Shown piece by piece: positions 8,839 through 16,618 of a stretch of 59,692 nucleotides of DNA (position 1 is its first letter; the number at the start of each line of letters is the position of its first letter). The notes beneath the pieces are model-generated. The model saw only the letters and a list, made by a program, of their open reading frames with translations. It did no database searches and was not told where the DNA came from. The stretch comes from Candidatus Desulfobacula maris (GTDB lineage Bacteria; Desulfobacterota; Desulfobacteria; Desulfobacterales; Desulfobacteraceae): the NCBI GenBank assembly GCA_014383445.1, contig JACNHV010000234.1, positions 1 to 59,692 on the forward strand, in the 5' to 3' direction. Position numbers and translations under genes: made by a program.

Positions 8839-10611
8839 TTATAATTGATCATGTAATTGCTGAATCTCTGCCTGCTTTTGTTTTAACAGATCCATTAAAT
8901 CAGAATCACAGCCCTTTTCCGCACTTATAATTTTAGTTGTTAAAGTGTTTTCCTGTTTTTTTCTTACTCTGATAATTCTATGGATTATAGATAAAGCAGT
9001 TTGATGAATATCCTGTTCTGAAAAAAAATCATCCATGGCATAGGAAGCAATAAGTTCCTGATCCTCAGTATTTTCCATACCAGCCATAACATTTGTAATG
9101 AAGGCTTCTTTTTTGGGATCCATACTTAAAATTTTCCGTGCCAGACATTTTAATTTTTCAGAATAAAAATAATCTAAAACCTCTTTGTCTTTAATTTCGT
9201 CTATGATTTCCGGATAGTTCAGCATCAGTGAAATCATCTGTTCTTCTCTTCGATCAGATTCCAGTTTGGCATCCTGTTTTTTCCCTTCACTTAAAAAGGA
9301 TTTTTTTTCGGGATGACTTAAATATTGCTCCCTGACCTTCTCCAAAACAGCTTTTTCATCAATATTCAGGGTTTCGGCAAGCTCTTTTACATATAAAGAT
9401 CTTAATGCGCTGTCTTGAATCAAAATCAGCTGCTTTTTCATATCCTCTAAAATCCGAATCCGGCCTTCCACAGACAGCCCATGTGCATCAATGGAAACCT
9501 GTAATAGAAACTGCATCATGGTTTTGGCATTTAAAGCCAGTTCATTAAATGCCTTTTGTCCATGTTTTACCACATAGGAATCTGGATCATTTCCTTGTGG
9601 AAGCACAAGAATTCTGGTATCAACACCCTCATTCATGAAAATTTTAACACTTCTTTTGGCAGCATTAATTCCAGCTGTATCAGAGTCAAAAACCAATACC
9701 ATCCTGGGAGCATATCCTTTAAGTATCCTGACATGATCAGCAGTTAATGCTGTACCAAGACTTGCCACTGTGTTTTTAATACCGTGTTGATAAAGGGATA
9801 AAAAATCAAAATATCCTTCAACAATGTAGACTAAACCTTCCTGTCGGCAAAATTGTTTTGACGCATGGAGGCCGTAAAGGATACGACTTTTGTTATATAC
9901 CGGCGTTTCAGGGGAATTCATATATTTTGGCATGGCATCATCCATCACTCTGCCGCCAAACCCTGCCACCTGCATATTTATATCAAAAATGGGAAACATG
10001 ATACGATTTCTAAACCGGTCATAATACCCATTATTCTGCTTTCTTTCCAAAATCAGACCGCTTTGGACTGCAATGTTTTTAGAAATTTTCCGCTCTTTTA
10101 AAACCTTAACAATGGTGTCCCAGTTATCTGGTGAAAATCCCAATCTGAACAGCTCAATCGTATTGTCTAAAATCCCTCTGTCGTTAAGGTATTGTCTTGC
10201 AATCTCCCCTGTCTTTGAATTTTTCAGTTCATCAAAATAAGTTCCCATAACTATTTTATTCAACCGGAACAGATTCTCTTTGAGATGAAGCTGTCTTTTT
10301 ATTGCAGGATCAATTTCCTTGGTTTCTATTGTTATATTATACTTGCGGGCCATCATTTTTGCAGCCTCAGGAAACGTAGTTCCATGATATTTCATTACAT
10401 AGGACAATACATTTCCCCCAGCACTGCAGCCAAAACAATGGAAGATCTGTTTGCCTGCATTTACAGAAAAAGAAGGGGTTTTTTCAGAGTGAAACGGGCA
10501 TAAGCCAAAAAAATTTCTTCCAGATTTTTTTAAAATAACAGATTCTGAAATGACATCAACAATATCTGAAGCATTTAAAATCTCTGAAACTTTTTCCTCA
10601 GGAATATACAT
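8839..10611 (-). CDS. dnaG: DNA primase
   Basis: DnaG makes RNA primers for replication. The 590-residue protein has the N-terminal zinc finger (Cys38, His41, Cys59, Cys62), the RNA-polymerase/TOPRIM core (IVEGYFDFLSLYQHG and LVFDSDTAGINAAKRS) and a C-terminal helicase-binding region. The length is normal. It lies 91 bp upstream of rpoD. The ribosome-binding site is weak, but the N-terminus YIPEEKVSEIL fits the family. Confidence 0.97.
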   Translation of the reverse strand: MYIPEEKVSEILNASDIVDVISESVILKKSGRNFFGLCPFHSEKTPSFSVNAGKQIFHCFGCSAGGNVLSYVMKYHGTTFPEAAKMMARKYNITIETKEIDPAIKRQLHLKENLFRLNKIVMGTYFDELKNSKTGEIARQYLNDRGILDNTIELFRLGFSPDNWDTIVKVLKERKISKNIAVQSGLILERKQNNGYYDRFRNRIMFPIFDINMQVAGFGGRVMDDAMPKYMNSPETPVYNKSRILYGLHASKQFCRQEGLVYIVEGYFDFLSLYQHGIKNTVASLGTALTADHVRILKGYAPRMVLVFDSDTAGINAAKRSVKIFMNEGVDTRILVLPQGNDPDSYVVKHGQKAFNELALNAKTMMQFLLQVSIDAHGLSVEGRIRILEDMKKQLILIQDSALRSLYVKELAETLNIDEKAVLEKVREQYLSHPEKKSFLSEGKKQDAKLESDRREEQMISLMLNYPEIIDEIKDKEVLDYFYSEKLKCLARKILSMDPKKEAFITNVMAGMENTEDQELIASYAMDDFFSEQDIHQTALSIIHRIIRVRKKQENTLTTKIISAEKGCDSDLMDLLKQKQAEIQQLHDQL

Positions 10612-10682
10612 CTTAGCGGTGCTGACTCCAAAATTTAACGATTTATCAAGTAAAACAAGCTAAGTATTTAAAATTACATGTC

Positions 10683-10708
10683 AATAATTATCTTTATAGA
10701 TAATTATT
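10683..10708. repeat. AT-rich inverted repeat between dnaG and hisA
   Basis: AATAATTATCT (10683-10693) pairs with AGATAATTATT (10698-10708) around a 4-base loop. It overlaps the hisA stop codon. There is no convincing T-run after it on the minus strand, so a terminator role is only possible. Confidence 0.45.
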
Positions 10709-11429
10709 ATTTTGCAATCCTGATGGCTTCTTTTAAATCAAGGGTTCCTTCATAAAGTGCCCTTCCGGTTATAACTCCGGTCACACCTTTACTTTCTATT
10801 TCAAGAAGATTTTTAATATCCTGAAGTGTACTTACTCCACCGGATGCCACGATGGGTATTGACACCGCGCAAGCTAAAGCAGCTGTTTCTTCAATGTTAG
10901 GGCCGGTCTGCATGCCGTCCTTGTGTATATCAGTAAAATTGATTGCTGAAACACCGCAAAACTCAAATTCTTTTGCCAGATCAATTGCAAGAGTTTCAGA
11001 CGTCCGGCTCCAACCTTCCACTGCAACCCGGCCATTTCTGGCATCAATCCCAACGACAATTTTGCCTGGAAACAGCCTGCAGGAATCTTTTACAAATCCT
11101 GGATGATAAAGCGCTTCACTTCCAATAATAACCTTTGACACACCTGCATCCAAATACATTTCAATGGTTGTAAGATCTCTGATACCTCCACCCACCTGTA
11201 TGGGGATATTTATGCCGGCTAAAATATCCTGTATGGTCTTAAGATTTTTTACCTGTTTTGCAAAAGCACCATCAAGATCCACTACATGGATAAGACTCGC
11301 GCCGCAAGCCTCCCATCTTTGAGCCATCATTACGGGATCATCTGAGTAATGAGTGGTATCTTCCATCCGGCCCTGTAACAGCCGGACACATTTGCCTTGT
11401 TTAATATCAACAGCCGGGATGATTTGCAT
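10707..11429 (-). CDS. hisA: Phosphoribosylformimino-5-aminoimidazole carboxamide ribotide isomerase
   Basis: HisA performs the Amadori rearrangement of ProFAR in histidine synthesis. The 240-residue TIM barrel starts with IIPAVDIKQGKCVRL (catalytic Asp8) and has GGGIRDL and VVGIDARNG (second catalytic Asp), and SGGVSTLQD with TGRALYEG at the phosphate site. It follows hisB by 53 bp. That spacer can form a hairpin (11429-11440 with 11467-11476) covering the AGTGAG ribosome-binding site. hisH and hisF are not adjacent. Confidence 0.96.
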   Translation of the reverse strand: MQIIPAVDIKQGKCVRLLQGRMEDTTHYSDDPVMMAQRWEACGASLIHVVDLDGAFAKQVKNLKTIQDILAGINIPIQVGGGIRDLTTIEMYLDAGVSKVIIGSEALYHPGFVKDSCRLFPGKIVVGIDARNGRVAVEGWSRTSETLAIDLAKEFEFCGVSAINFTDIHKDGMQTGPNIEETAALACAVSIPIVASGGVSTLQDIKNLLEIESKGVTGVITGRALYEGTLDLKEAIRIAK

Positions 11430-11482
11430 TTACGCTCACTGTACTTTTAATTTTTGTTCCATTGGAAGTGAGTAAACAATTT

Positions 11483-12070
11483 TTAAAGACTTCCCTTGCT
11501 GGACAGGACATTGGAAATTCTTTCATCAGTTCTGGTGGCCATATGCAAAGATTTTCCAAAGGCTTTAAAAATCGATTCAAGAACATGATGCTCATTTTCA
11601 CCATAATACGAATTAATATGAAGGTTAATGGCCCCTTGAACACAAAATGCCTGGAAAAATTCTTTGGCAAGACAGGTATCAAATGTTCCTTTTACTTTAA
11701 GATCGCTTGGAAAATTGTAAACAAGATAGGGTCTGTTTGACATATCGATGGTAACCCTTGACAAGGCTTCATCCATTGGAACACAGCTATCGCCAAACCG
11801 GATAATCGATTTTTTATTTTCAAGCGCTTTTGAAAGCGCCTGTCCAAAGACCAGACCGATATCCTCAACCGTATGGTGATAATCAACGTCAAGGTCTCCT
11901 TTGGCAGTGACCTCTAGATCAAAAAAACCATGGACTGTGAAAGCTGTAAGCATATGGTCAAAAAAAGGAATTCCCGTTGAAATATCTGCCTTGCCTGAAC
12001 CATCTAAATTAAAACCAATGTTTATTGCAGTCTCTTTTGTTTTTCGGGAAACGTTTGCCTTTCGATCCAT
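11483..12070 (-). CDS. hisB: Imidazoleglycerol-phosphate dehydratase
   Basis: The 195-residue monofunctional enzyme dehydrates IGP to imidazole acetol-phosphate. Family motifs are visible: GIPFFDHML, DYHHTVEDIGLVFGQA, FGDSCVPMDEALS, HINSYYGENEHHVLESIFKA. There is no phosphatase domain. The gene is first in a hisB-hisA unit with a good promoter about 80 bp upstream. Confidence 0.97.
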   Translation of the reverse strand: MDRKANVSRKTKETAINIGFNLDGSGKADISTGIPFFDHMLTAFTVHGFFDLEVTAKGDLDVDYHHTVEDIGLVFGQALSKALENKKSIIRFGDSCVPMDEALSRVTIDMSNRPYLVYNFPSDLKVKGTFDTCLAKEFFQAFCVQGAINLHINSYYGENEHHVLESIFKAFGKSLHMATRTDERISNVLSSKGSL

Positions 12071-12147
12071 ATGAAAATCCTTGAATTGCTTTCAGATCAG
12101 TTATAACCAACTCATATATGAATAAACCCCATAAAAACTAATCGTAT

Positions 12148-12176
12148 AAAATACACAAATCAATTTTTTTTGTCAA
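12148..12176 (-). promoter_or_regulatory. Sigma70-type promoter for hisB-hisA
   Basis: TTGACA (12171-12176), 17-bp spacer, TATTTT (12148-12153) on the minus strand, within a very A/T-rich 196-bp spacer. It leaves a leader of about 70 nt before hisB. Confidence 0.65.
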
Positions 12177-12266
12177 ATATTTTTTTGTTCAATATTTTTT
12201 TAATTCAATACAAATCTTTTATAAATTTAAGGACTTAATACAAAACCACCCTTTATTGTACCAAAC

Positions 12267-12812
12267 CTATTTGATCAATTTTATAATCTGCTTGAATTTA
12301 TCACCCTGGGCAGCCCGCAACAATTCAAAAAATACCATTTCCACACAGGTAACCTGACCGCCGGACTGAACAATCCTCTGGATGCCGATTTCCTTGTTTT
12401 CTTTTGTTCTGGAAGAAACACAATCTGTTACCACCTGGACCTGGCAGTCTTGTTTGTTGATCAAGTCATATCCAGTCTGAAATACACAGATATGGGTCTC
12501 AATGCCAGTTAAAAGGACCTGGGTTCTCCCGGCTTTTTTGAATTCTTCCATAAATCGAGGTTCACCACAGCATGAAAATGAAAATTTTTCAATGGGCGCA
12601 TTGTCTGTCAAATATTTGGAAACAGCTTCTGTAGTTGGTCCCAAATTCTTTGGGATCTGTTCCATCCATATGACAGGCACGCCAAGTATTTCCATCCCCT
12701 GAATCAGATTCCCAAGTGATTTAAACAATTTATCTCTTTCATGCATTAACTGGGCCAGCTGTCCTTGAACATCAATCAGCAACAGTATTGAATTATCAAT
12801 AGTAAACATCAT
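12267..12812 (-). CDS. Isochorismatase-family cysteine hydrolase
   Basis: This 181-residue single-domain protein has the catalytic Asp-Lys-Cys triad of the nicotinamidase/isochorismatase superfamily: Asp14 in LLIDVQ, Lys76 in IEKFSFSC and Cys109 in ETHICV. The substrate cannot be told from sequence; this subgroup is often annotated as YcaC-like or simply hydrolase. The start at 12812 has a GGGGGAAG sequence just upstream. It is divergent from the NlpC/P60 gene, with 145 bp between them. Confidence 0.9.
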   Translation of the reverse strand: MMFTIDNSILLLIDVQGQLAQLMHERDKLFKSLGNLIQGMEILGVPVIWMEQIPKNLGPTTEAVSKYLTDNAPIEKFSFSCCGEPRFMEEFKKAGRTQVLLTGIETHICVFQTGYDLINKQDCQVQVVTDCVSSRTKENKEIGIQRIVQSGGQVTCVEMVFFELLRAAQGDKFKQIIKLIK

Positions 12813-12957
12813 CTTCCCCCTTTTGAATAAATTTATAAAAACATAATTTGTAATTCCTGTTATTTTTTGTTAATTGTTAATACAACAAACAAAGAATCAA
12901 TACAAATAAATTTATTAAGGACAAATCTCTTTTAAACAATAGTTGCAGGACCGATAA

Positions 12958-13494
12958 ATGAATAAATATAAAAAATCTTTTTCCTGCCTGATGTTGATAG
13001 TTTTATCATTTTCATGCGCAGCACATAAACAAATTGATCATAAACAACATGCCCCACCACCAAAGCCAGAATCAAGCCTTCAGGATACAGATCGGCATCT
13101 TCCCCCGGTACAAATATCACGGCAAAGAGAAATTATCGCCCATTATGCCATTCAGAGCATTGGCATTCCATATAAATGGGGTGGACAATCTCCGGAAACA
13201 GGATTTGACTGCAGCGGCCTGGCCAGTTACACCTATAAAAAAGCAGGGATTGTTATCCCAAGGACTACCAAAGACCAGCTTGCCAGCGGCCAATTTGTAA
13301 AAAAAAACAAGTTGCAGGTCGGAGACCTTGTCTTTTTTAAAGGCACCCAAAAAAAAGGCGGCCTTCATGTTGGGATTTATCTTGGCGACGGCGTTTTGAT
13401 CCATGCACCCGGAAAAGGTGGCCATGTTAGTTTTGAAAGATTAGACCACCCCTATTTTAAAAAATATTATATCGGTTCGAGACAATATTTATAA
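12958..13494 (+). CDS. NlpC/P60 family lipoprotein (cell-wall endopeptidase)
   Basis: The 178-residue protein has a lipoprotein signal with lipobox LSFSC (lipid-accepting Cys20), a Pro-rich linker, and an NlpC/P60 domain: YKWGGQSPETGFDCSG with catalytic Cys85, GGLHVGIYLG with the catalytic His, and a downstream polar residue near IHAPGKGGHVSF. Such enzymes cut peptidoglycan stem peptides in the periplasm. An AGGA site precedes the ATG. It stands alone between a divergent hydrolase and a convergent tRNA-Leu. Confidence 0.93.
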   Translation: MNKYKKSFSCLMLIVLSFSCAAHKQIDHKQHAPPPKPESSLQDTDRHLPPVQISRQREIIAHYAIQSIGIPYKWGGQSPETGFDCSGLASYTYKKAGIVIPRTTKDQLASGQFVKKNKLQVGDLVFFKGTQKKGGLHVGIYLGDGVLIHAPGKGGHVSFERLDHPYFKKYYIGSRQYL

Positions 13495-13500
13495 ATCAAA

Positions 13501-13544
13501 CAAAAAAAAAGCTTTGCAAAAAAAAGCTTGATTCTCTGCAAAGC
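13501..13544 (-). terminator. Terminator after tRNA-Leu(TAG)
   Basis: On the minus strand GCTTTGCA (13537-13544) pairs with TGCAAAGC (13511-13518) and is followed by nine T. The 18-base loop contains an alternative AAGCTT-based hairpin. Confidence 0.7.
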
Positions 13545-13559
13545 CTTAATTTATTTAAA

Positions 13560-13644
13560 TGGTACCGAAGAGAGGACTTGAACCTCCACACCTCGCGGTA
13601 CTAGATCCTAAGTCTAGCGTGTCTACCAATTCCACCACTTCGGC
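13560..13644 (-). tRNA. tRNA-Leu (anticodon TAG)
   Basis: An 85-nt class II tRNA with a long variable arm and encoded CCA. It starts GCCGAAGTGGTGGAATTGGTAG, and the anticodon arm CTAGA/TCTAG encloses TAG. The acceptor ends pair GCCGAAG with CTTCGGT. Confidence 0.96.
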
Positions 13645-13657
13645 TTAATTCTCTGGG

Positions 13658-13742
13658 TGTGTTGTCTTAACACAAACCTTTAAACTCCTTTGAACACAGG
13701 GAGTTTAACCTTTGCTGCCAAACTTGATATCAACAAGTTTGG
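13658..13742 (-). other. Structured leader of tRNA-Leu(TAG): three hairpins in a row
   Basis: Between the promoter at 13755-13783 and the mature tRNA lie three inverted repeats: CCAAACTTG/CAAGTTTGG (13718-13726 with 13734-13742), TAAACTCC/GGAGTTTA (13681-13688 with 13700-13707) and TGTGTT/AACACA (13658-13663 with 13669-13674). They would give an approximately 100-nt precursor leader of consecutive stem-loops. The function is unknown. Confidence 0.6.
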
Positions 13743-13754
13743 GAACGAAAACGA

Positions 13755-13783
13755 CTTATATAAAAAACCATGTGAAAAGTCAA
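13755..13783 (-). promoter_or_regulatory. Sigma70-type promoter for tRNA-Leu(TAG)
   Basis: TTGACT (13778-13783), 17-bp spacer, TATAAG (13755-13760) on the minus strand. Confidence 0.65.
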
Positions 13784-13903
13784 GTAAAATTACATTTTTA
13801 CAGGCACAGACAAAGCCTGAAAATTACGCATGGAAACAAGAAAAAAATTAAATACTCTCTTAATAATGGGAATTTTTTTACCAATTTATATTACATTTTT
13901 TCC

Positions 13904-13921
13904 ATAGGTAAAAATACCTAT
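13904..13921. promoter_or_regulatory. Inverted repeat upstream of the sigma54 promoter (possible activator site)
   Basis: ATAGGTA (13904-13910) and TACCTAT (13915-13921) are perfect inverted arms around AAAA. The centre is about 47 bp upstream of the -24 element of the promoter at 13959. Sigma54 promoters need an upstream enhancer-binding protein, so this is a candidate site. No regulator gene is adjacent. Confidence 0.45.
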
Positions 13922-13958
13922 ATAGGCTAATTGGGCCTCTTGGAGTGTTATCAGCGCA

Positions 13959-13974
13959 TGGTATATTTTTTGCT
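13959..13974 (+). promoter_or_regulatory. Sigma54 (-24/-12) promoter for the riboswitch/PEP-CTERM transcript
   Basis: TGGTATATTTTTTGCT has the GG and GC doublets at the exact sigma54 spacing (consensus TGGCAC-N5-TTGCA). A start site about 12 bases past the GC falls near 13985, some 10 bases before the c-di-GMP aptamer begins. That fit supports the call. Confidence 0.65.
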
Positions 13975-13993
13975 TATTATTCCTAATAATCAT

Positions 13994-14068
13994 GTAAAAA
14001 TGCCAAACCTGTTGTAAAGCAGGGACGGAAAGCCAAAGGGTCTTATGGTGAGATAGCCTGGTTGCGTT
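13994..14068 (+). promoter_or_regulatory. Cyclic di-GMP riboswitch, GEMM-I type
   Basis: The element has the GEMM-I hallmarks in order: AAATGCCAAACC, then a short hairpin (CCTG/CAGG), GGGACGGAAAGCC (14022-14034, consensus GGGACGCAAAGCC), a second hairpin with a GGGTCTTATGG region, and the closing ATAGCCTGGTTGC. It lies directly upstream of the ribosome-binding site (AAAAAGGAG) of the PEP-CTERM gene. I see no clear intrinsic terminator between aptamer and gene, so control of translation initiation is the simplest reading. The direction of control cannot be told. Confidence 0.9.
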
Positions 14069-14089
14069 AAATAAAAAGGAGATTTAATC

Positions 14090-14728
14090 ATGAAAAAAAA
14101 ATTTATTTTATTGTATGCATTGTTTTTCTTATTAGTATTTAATTGCATGGCATGGGCAATACCAGTCAGTATCACCTACACCGCAGATAATATAGTTGGT
14201 GGCTGGTATCAGAACGGTGGATCTCCTGATAGTTTAAGTAAAAATAGTAATTATGATACTTGGCAGATAGCAGATACCGAGGTCTTGGATCTTTTGCCCG
14301 GTCATGAATATCAACTTGTTTGGCAGGTTCAAAACGTTGGTGATCAGAGCGATGGCAATCCAGCAGGATTTTTAGCTCAAATTGATCTCGGTCCGGAATT
14401 AATTTTGACATCTTCCAGTTGGAAAATTTCAAACAATTTGAATGGGAACACCACTAATTTTAATGACAGCGCATGGGGTTGGTATAACGCTACAACCTTT
14501 GGAACGAATGCTTCGACGGATCCTAATATTTGGAGTCCGGTAGCAGGCATAGACGCAGGAGCAAGCTGGATTTGGGATAAAGATAATTTTAGTAGTATAA
14601 ATTTTCAAGAATTATATATTAAAGCCACTTTTGAAACAGCTCCAGTCCCCGAACCAGCAACAATGCTCCTATTTGGTCTTGGCATGTTAGGCATTGCTGG
14701 AGTCAGTAGAAGAAAACTTCAAAAATAA
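14090..14728 (+). CDS. Secreted PEP-CTERM sorting-domain protein
   Basis: The 212-residue protein has a Lys-rich start and hydrophobic signal peptide (about residues 1-23, ending near MAWA), a Trp/Asn/Ser-rich beta-type secreted domain, and a textbook PEP-CTERM tail: VPEPATMLLFGLGMLGIAG followed by the basic SRRKLQK. PEP-CTERM proteins are processed by exosortase and associate with exopolysaccharide and biofilm matrix. Expression appears to be under sigma54 and c-di-GMP riboswitch control, which fits a switch to sessile growth. The central domain is not recognised. No exosortase gene lies in the window. Confidence 0.9.
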   Translation: MKKKFILLYALFFLLVFNCMAWAIPVSITYTADNIVGGWYQNGGSPDSLSKNSNYDTWQIADTEVLDLLPGHEYQLVWQVQNVGDQSDGNPAGFLAQIDLGPELILTSSSWKISNNLNGNTTNFNDSAWGWYNATTFGTNASTDPNIWSPVAGIDAGASWIWDKDNFSSINFQELYIKATFETAPVPEPATMLLFGLGMLGIAGVSRRKLQK

Positions 14729-14734
14729 ATCCCC

Positions 14735-14884
14735 ATGGATAAGAAAGCTTTATTACGGGATAATGATGGCAGGCGTTCAGTGAAGAATGATCGGCGGATA
14801 TTTTCATGTGCCGAGTATTCCCCTGAAAGAAGAGCCGGTAAAGACCGAAGATCGGTTTTAAATAGCCGTTGTAAAAAAAGATAA
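14735..14884 (+). CDS. Small Arg-rich protein (49 aa) downstream of the PEP-CTERM gene
   Basis: This ORF starts 6 bp after the PEP-CTERM stop codon and is in the same frame, separated only by that TAA. It encodes a very basic peptide with two related segments, DGRRSVKNDRR and PERRAGKDRRS. Such RR-x-GKDRR motifs recur in small deltaproteobacterial proteins and tails, as far as I recall. There is no strong ribosome-binding site, so translation would depend on coupling. It ends just before a strong terminator, which places it inside the same transcript. The function is unknown. Confidence 0.5.
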   Translation: MDKKALLRDNDGRRSVKNDRRIFSCAEYSPERRAGKDRRSVLNSRCKKR

Positions 14885-14904
14885 CTATCATTTAAAAAGA
14901 TATG

Positions 14905-14936
14905 GGCAGAGTCAGCAATGACTCTGCCTTTTTATT
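14905..14936 (+). terminator. Rho-independent terminator of the PEP-CTERM transcript
   Basis: A perfect 10-bp stem GGCAGAGTCA/TGACTCTGCC with a GCAA loop is followed by TTTTTATTT. It may also stop minus-strand tRNA-Leu(CAG) transcription, since a T-rich run occurs on the other side too. Confidence 0.9.
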
Positions 14937-14952
14937 TCCAGAAGGTGTTGTC

Positions 14953-15039
14953 TGGTGCCGAAGGGGAGATTCGAACTCCCACAAGCATACGCTCGCCAGT
15001 CCCTGAAACTGGTGCGTCTACCAATTCCGCCACTTCGGC
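14953..15039 (-). tRNA. tRNA-Leu (anticodon CAG)
   Basis: An 87-nt class II tRNA with a long variable arm and encoded CCA. It starts GCCGAAGTGGCGGAATTGGTAG, and the anticodon stem CCAGT/ACTGG encloses TTCAGGG, so the anticodon is CAG. Confidence 0.96.
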
Positions 15040-15049
15040 ACTAAACTGT

Positions 15050-15080
15050 CCTTAAATTGCCCTTGGCTGGGCAATTAAGG
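15050..15080 (-). repeat. Hairpin in the leader of tRNA-Leu(CAG)
   Basis: CCTTAAATTGCCC (15050-15062) pairs with GGGCAATTAAGG (15069-15080) with one bulged base. Flanking AACTGTC and GACAGTT arms (about 15044-15050 and 15094-15100) could extend it. It lies between the promoter and the mature tRNA 5' end. Confidence 0.6.
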
Positions 15081-15104
15081 ATTGCTTAAAAATGACAGTT
15101 AGGC

Positions 15105-15133
15105 TATATATATTTGTTTATAAATTTTGTCAA
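15105..15133 (-). promoter_or_regulatory. Sigma70-type promoter for tRNA-Leu(CAG)
   Basis: TTGACA (15128-15133), 17-bp spacer, TATATA (15105-15110) on the minus strand. Both hexamers match those of the tRNA(CAT) promoter. Confidence 0.75.
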
Positions 15134-15162
15134 GATTATTGTTCCAAATTTAAAAGGTAACC

Positions 15163-16125
15163 ATGGAATTAATTGAAAATATAGATCAAATTAACCATCC
15201 CTTTAAAAACACTGTCATTACCATAGGTAACTTTGACGGGGTTCATAAAGGGCATCAAAGCCTTTTTCGACAAGTGATGGAAAAAGCAGAACAAATCAAT
15301 GGTACATCTGTTGCCATGACCTTTGATCCTCACCCCTTGAAAGCATTGGGAATTTCAGGGCCTGCCTTGATTACAAGACGAGACCAGAAAATCGAACTCA
15401 TTGAAAAGTGCGGAATCGACATATTATTGTGTATCCCATTTGATAAGGCATTTGCCGCCATTACTGCCCATGATTTTATTGAAAAAATTCTTGTGAATAA
15501 AATCGGGATGAAATCGATCATTATTGGTGCAGACTATTTATTTGGAAAAGACAGGCTGGGAAATATTGAACTTTTAAAAGAAGAAGAAGGCCGGCTGGGA
15601 TTTGAAACCATTGTGTCTCCCTGGATAAATAATACAGATCAAGATCTTGAACGGATCAGCAGCACAAGAATACGTGAAATCGTCATGCAAGGAAAGGTTG
15701 ACCAGGCCATGAAATACCTTGGCCGGCACTATCAAATCCGGGGAAAAGTTATCAAGGGCCGGAAACGTGGAGGAAGTCAGCTGGGATTTCCCACTGCCAA
15801 TATCAAACTTCATGATGAGCTCTGTCCCAAAATAGGTGTTTATGCTGTTAATGTGGAAACGACTAAAGGCAATTTCTGGGGAGTTGCCAATATTGGATTT
15901 GCACCGACATTTGGTGACCAGATGTTTACCATTGAAGTTCATATCCTTGATTTTAACCATGACATTTATGATACCAGAATCCGTGTCAATATGGTTAAAA
16001 AACTAAGGGATGAAAAAAAATTTTCCAGTATTCAGGAACTTTCCCGGCAGATTGAAAAAGATATTAAAATTGCAAAGGACATTTTAGAAAAAAATGGCTA
16101 TTCGAAAAATCTTAACATATCCTGA
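15163..16125 (+). CDS. ribF: Bifunctional riboflavin kinase / FAD synthetase
   Basis: RibF converts riboflavin to FMN and then FAD. The 320-residue protein has the N-terminal adenylyltransferase domain ([11 protein letters not shown], about residues 22-32; SSTRIRE near 165) and the C-terminal flavokinase domain ([27 protein letters not shown], about residues 180-300). The length is normal. AAAGG precedes the ATG. Its 3' end overlaps def by 32 bp, so it leads the ribF-def-fmt-rsmB operon. Confidence 0.96.
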   Translation: MELIENIDQINHPFKNTVITIGNFDGVHKGHQSLFRQVMEKAEQINGTSVAMTFDPHPLKALGISGPALITRRDQKIELIEKCGIDILLCIPFDKAFAAITAHDFIEKILVNKIGMKSIIIGADYLFGKDRLGNIELLKEEEGRLGFETIVSPWINNTDQDLERISSTRIREIVMQGKVDQAMKYLGRHYQIRGKVIKGRKRGGSQLGFPTANIKLHDELCPKIGVYAVNVETTKGNFWGVANIGFAPTFGDQMFTIEVHILDFNHDIYDTRIRVNMVKKLRDEKKFSSIQELSRQIEKDIKIAKDILEKNGYSKNLNIS

Positions 16126-16618
16126 AAAATCCTTATTGCAGCCATCTATTAAGGTTGACACCATTGATGAGGAAATAAAAAATTTGATTGCCGACATGGG
16201 GGAAACCATGTTCAATGCACCGGGGGTTGGGCTTGCCAGCCCACAGGTAGGCGTAAACAAAAGGGTTATTGTTTATGACTCTAATGCAGCAAATCCAGAT
16301 AAGGATGACCTGGTTCAAGAATTTACAGCATTAATAAACCCGGAAATCATGGCTGGTTCAGGCAGTATTATTTCAGAAAAAGAGGCCTGTTTAAGCGTTG
16401 TTGACTATAACTCAGATGTAAAACGATATGAAAAGGTGACAGTTCAGGCACTTGATATTGAAGGCAACCCGCTTGACTTTGAGGCAGAAGGTATTCTTGC
16501 AATCATCATGCAGCATGAAATCGATCATCTTGATGGCATCTTATTTATCGACAGGATCAGCGTCTTAAAAAGAACCATGTATAAAAAAAAACTGGCAAAA
16601 ATGCAGGATGATCAGTGA
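16094..16618 (+). CDS. def: Peptide deformylase
   Basis: Def removes the formyl group from nascent N-terminal methionine. The 174-residue protein has the three signatures: [10 protein letters not shown] (about residues 44-53, Ser where Ala is usual), EACLS with metal-ligand Cys99, and QHEIDHLDG with His141 and His145. It starts inside the end of ribF and ends with a 4-base overlap into fmt. Confidence 0.96.
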   Translation: MAIRKILTYPEKSLLQPSIKVDTIDEEIKNLIADMGETMFNAPGVGLASPQVGVNKRVIVYDSNAANPDKDDLVQEFTALINPEIMAGSGSIISEKEACLSVVDYNSDVKRYEKVTVQALDIEGNPLDFEAEGILAIIMQHEIDHLDGILFIDRISVLKRTMYKKKLAKMQDDQ

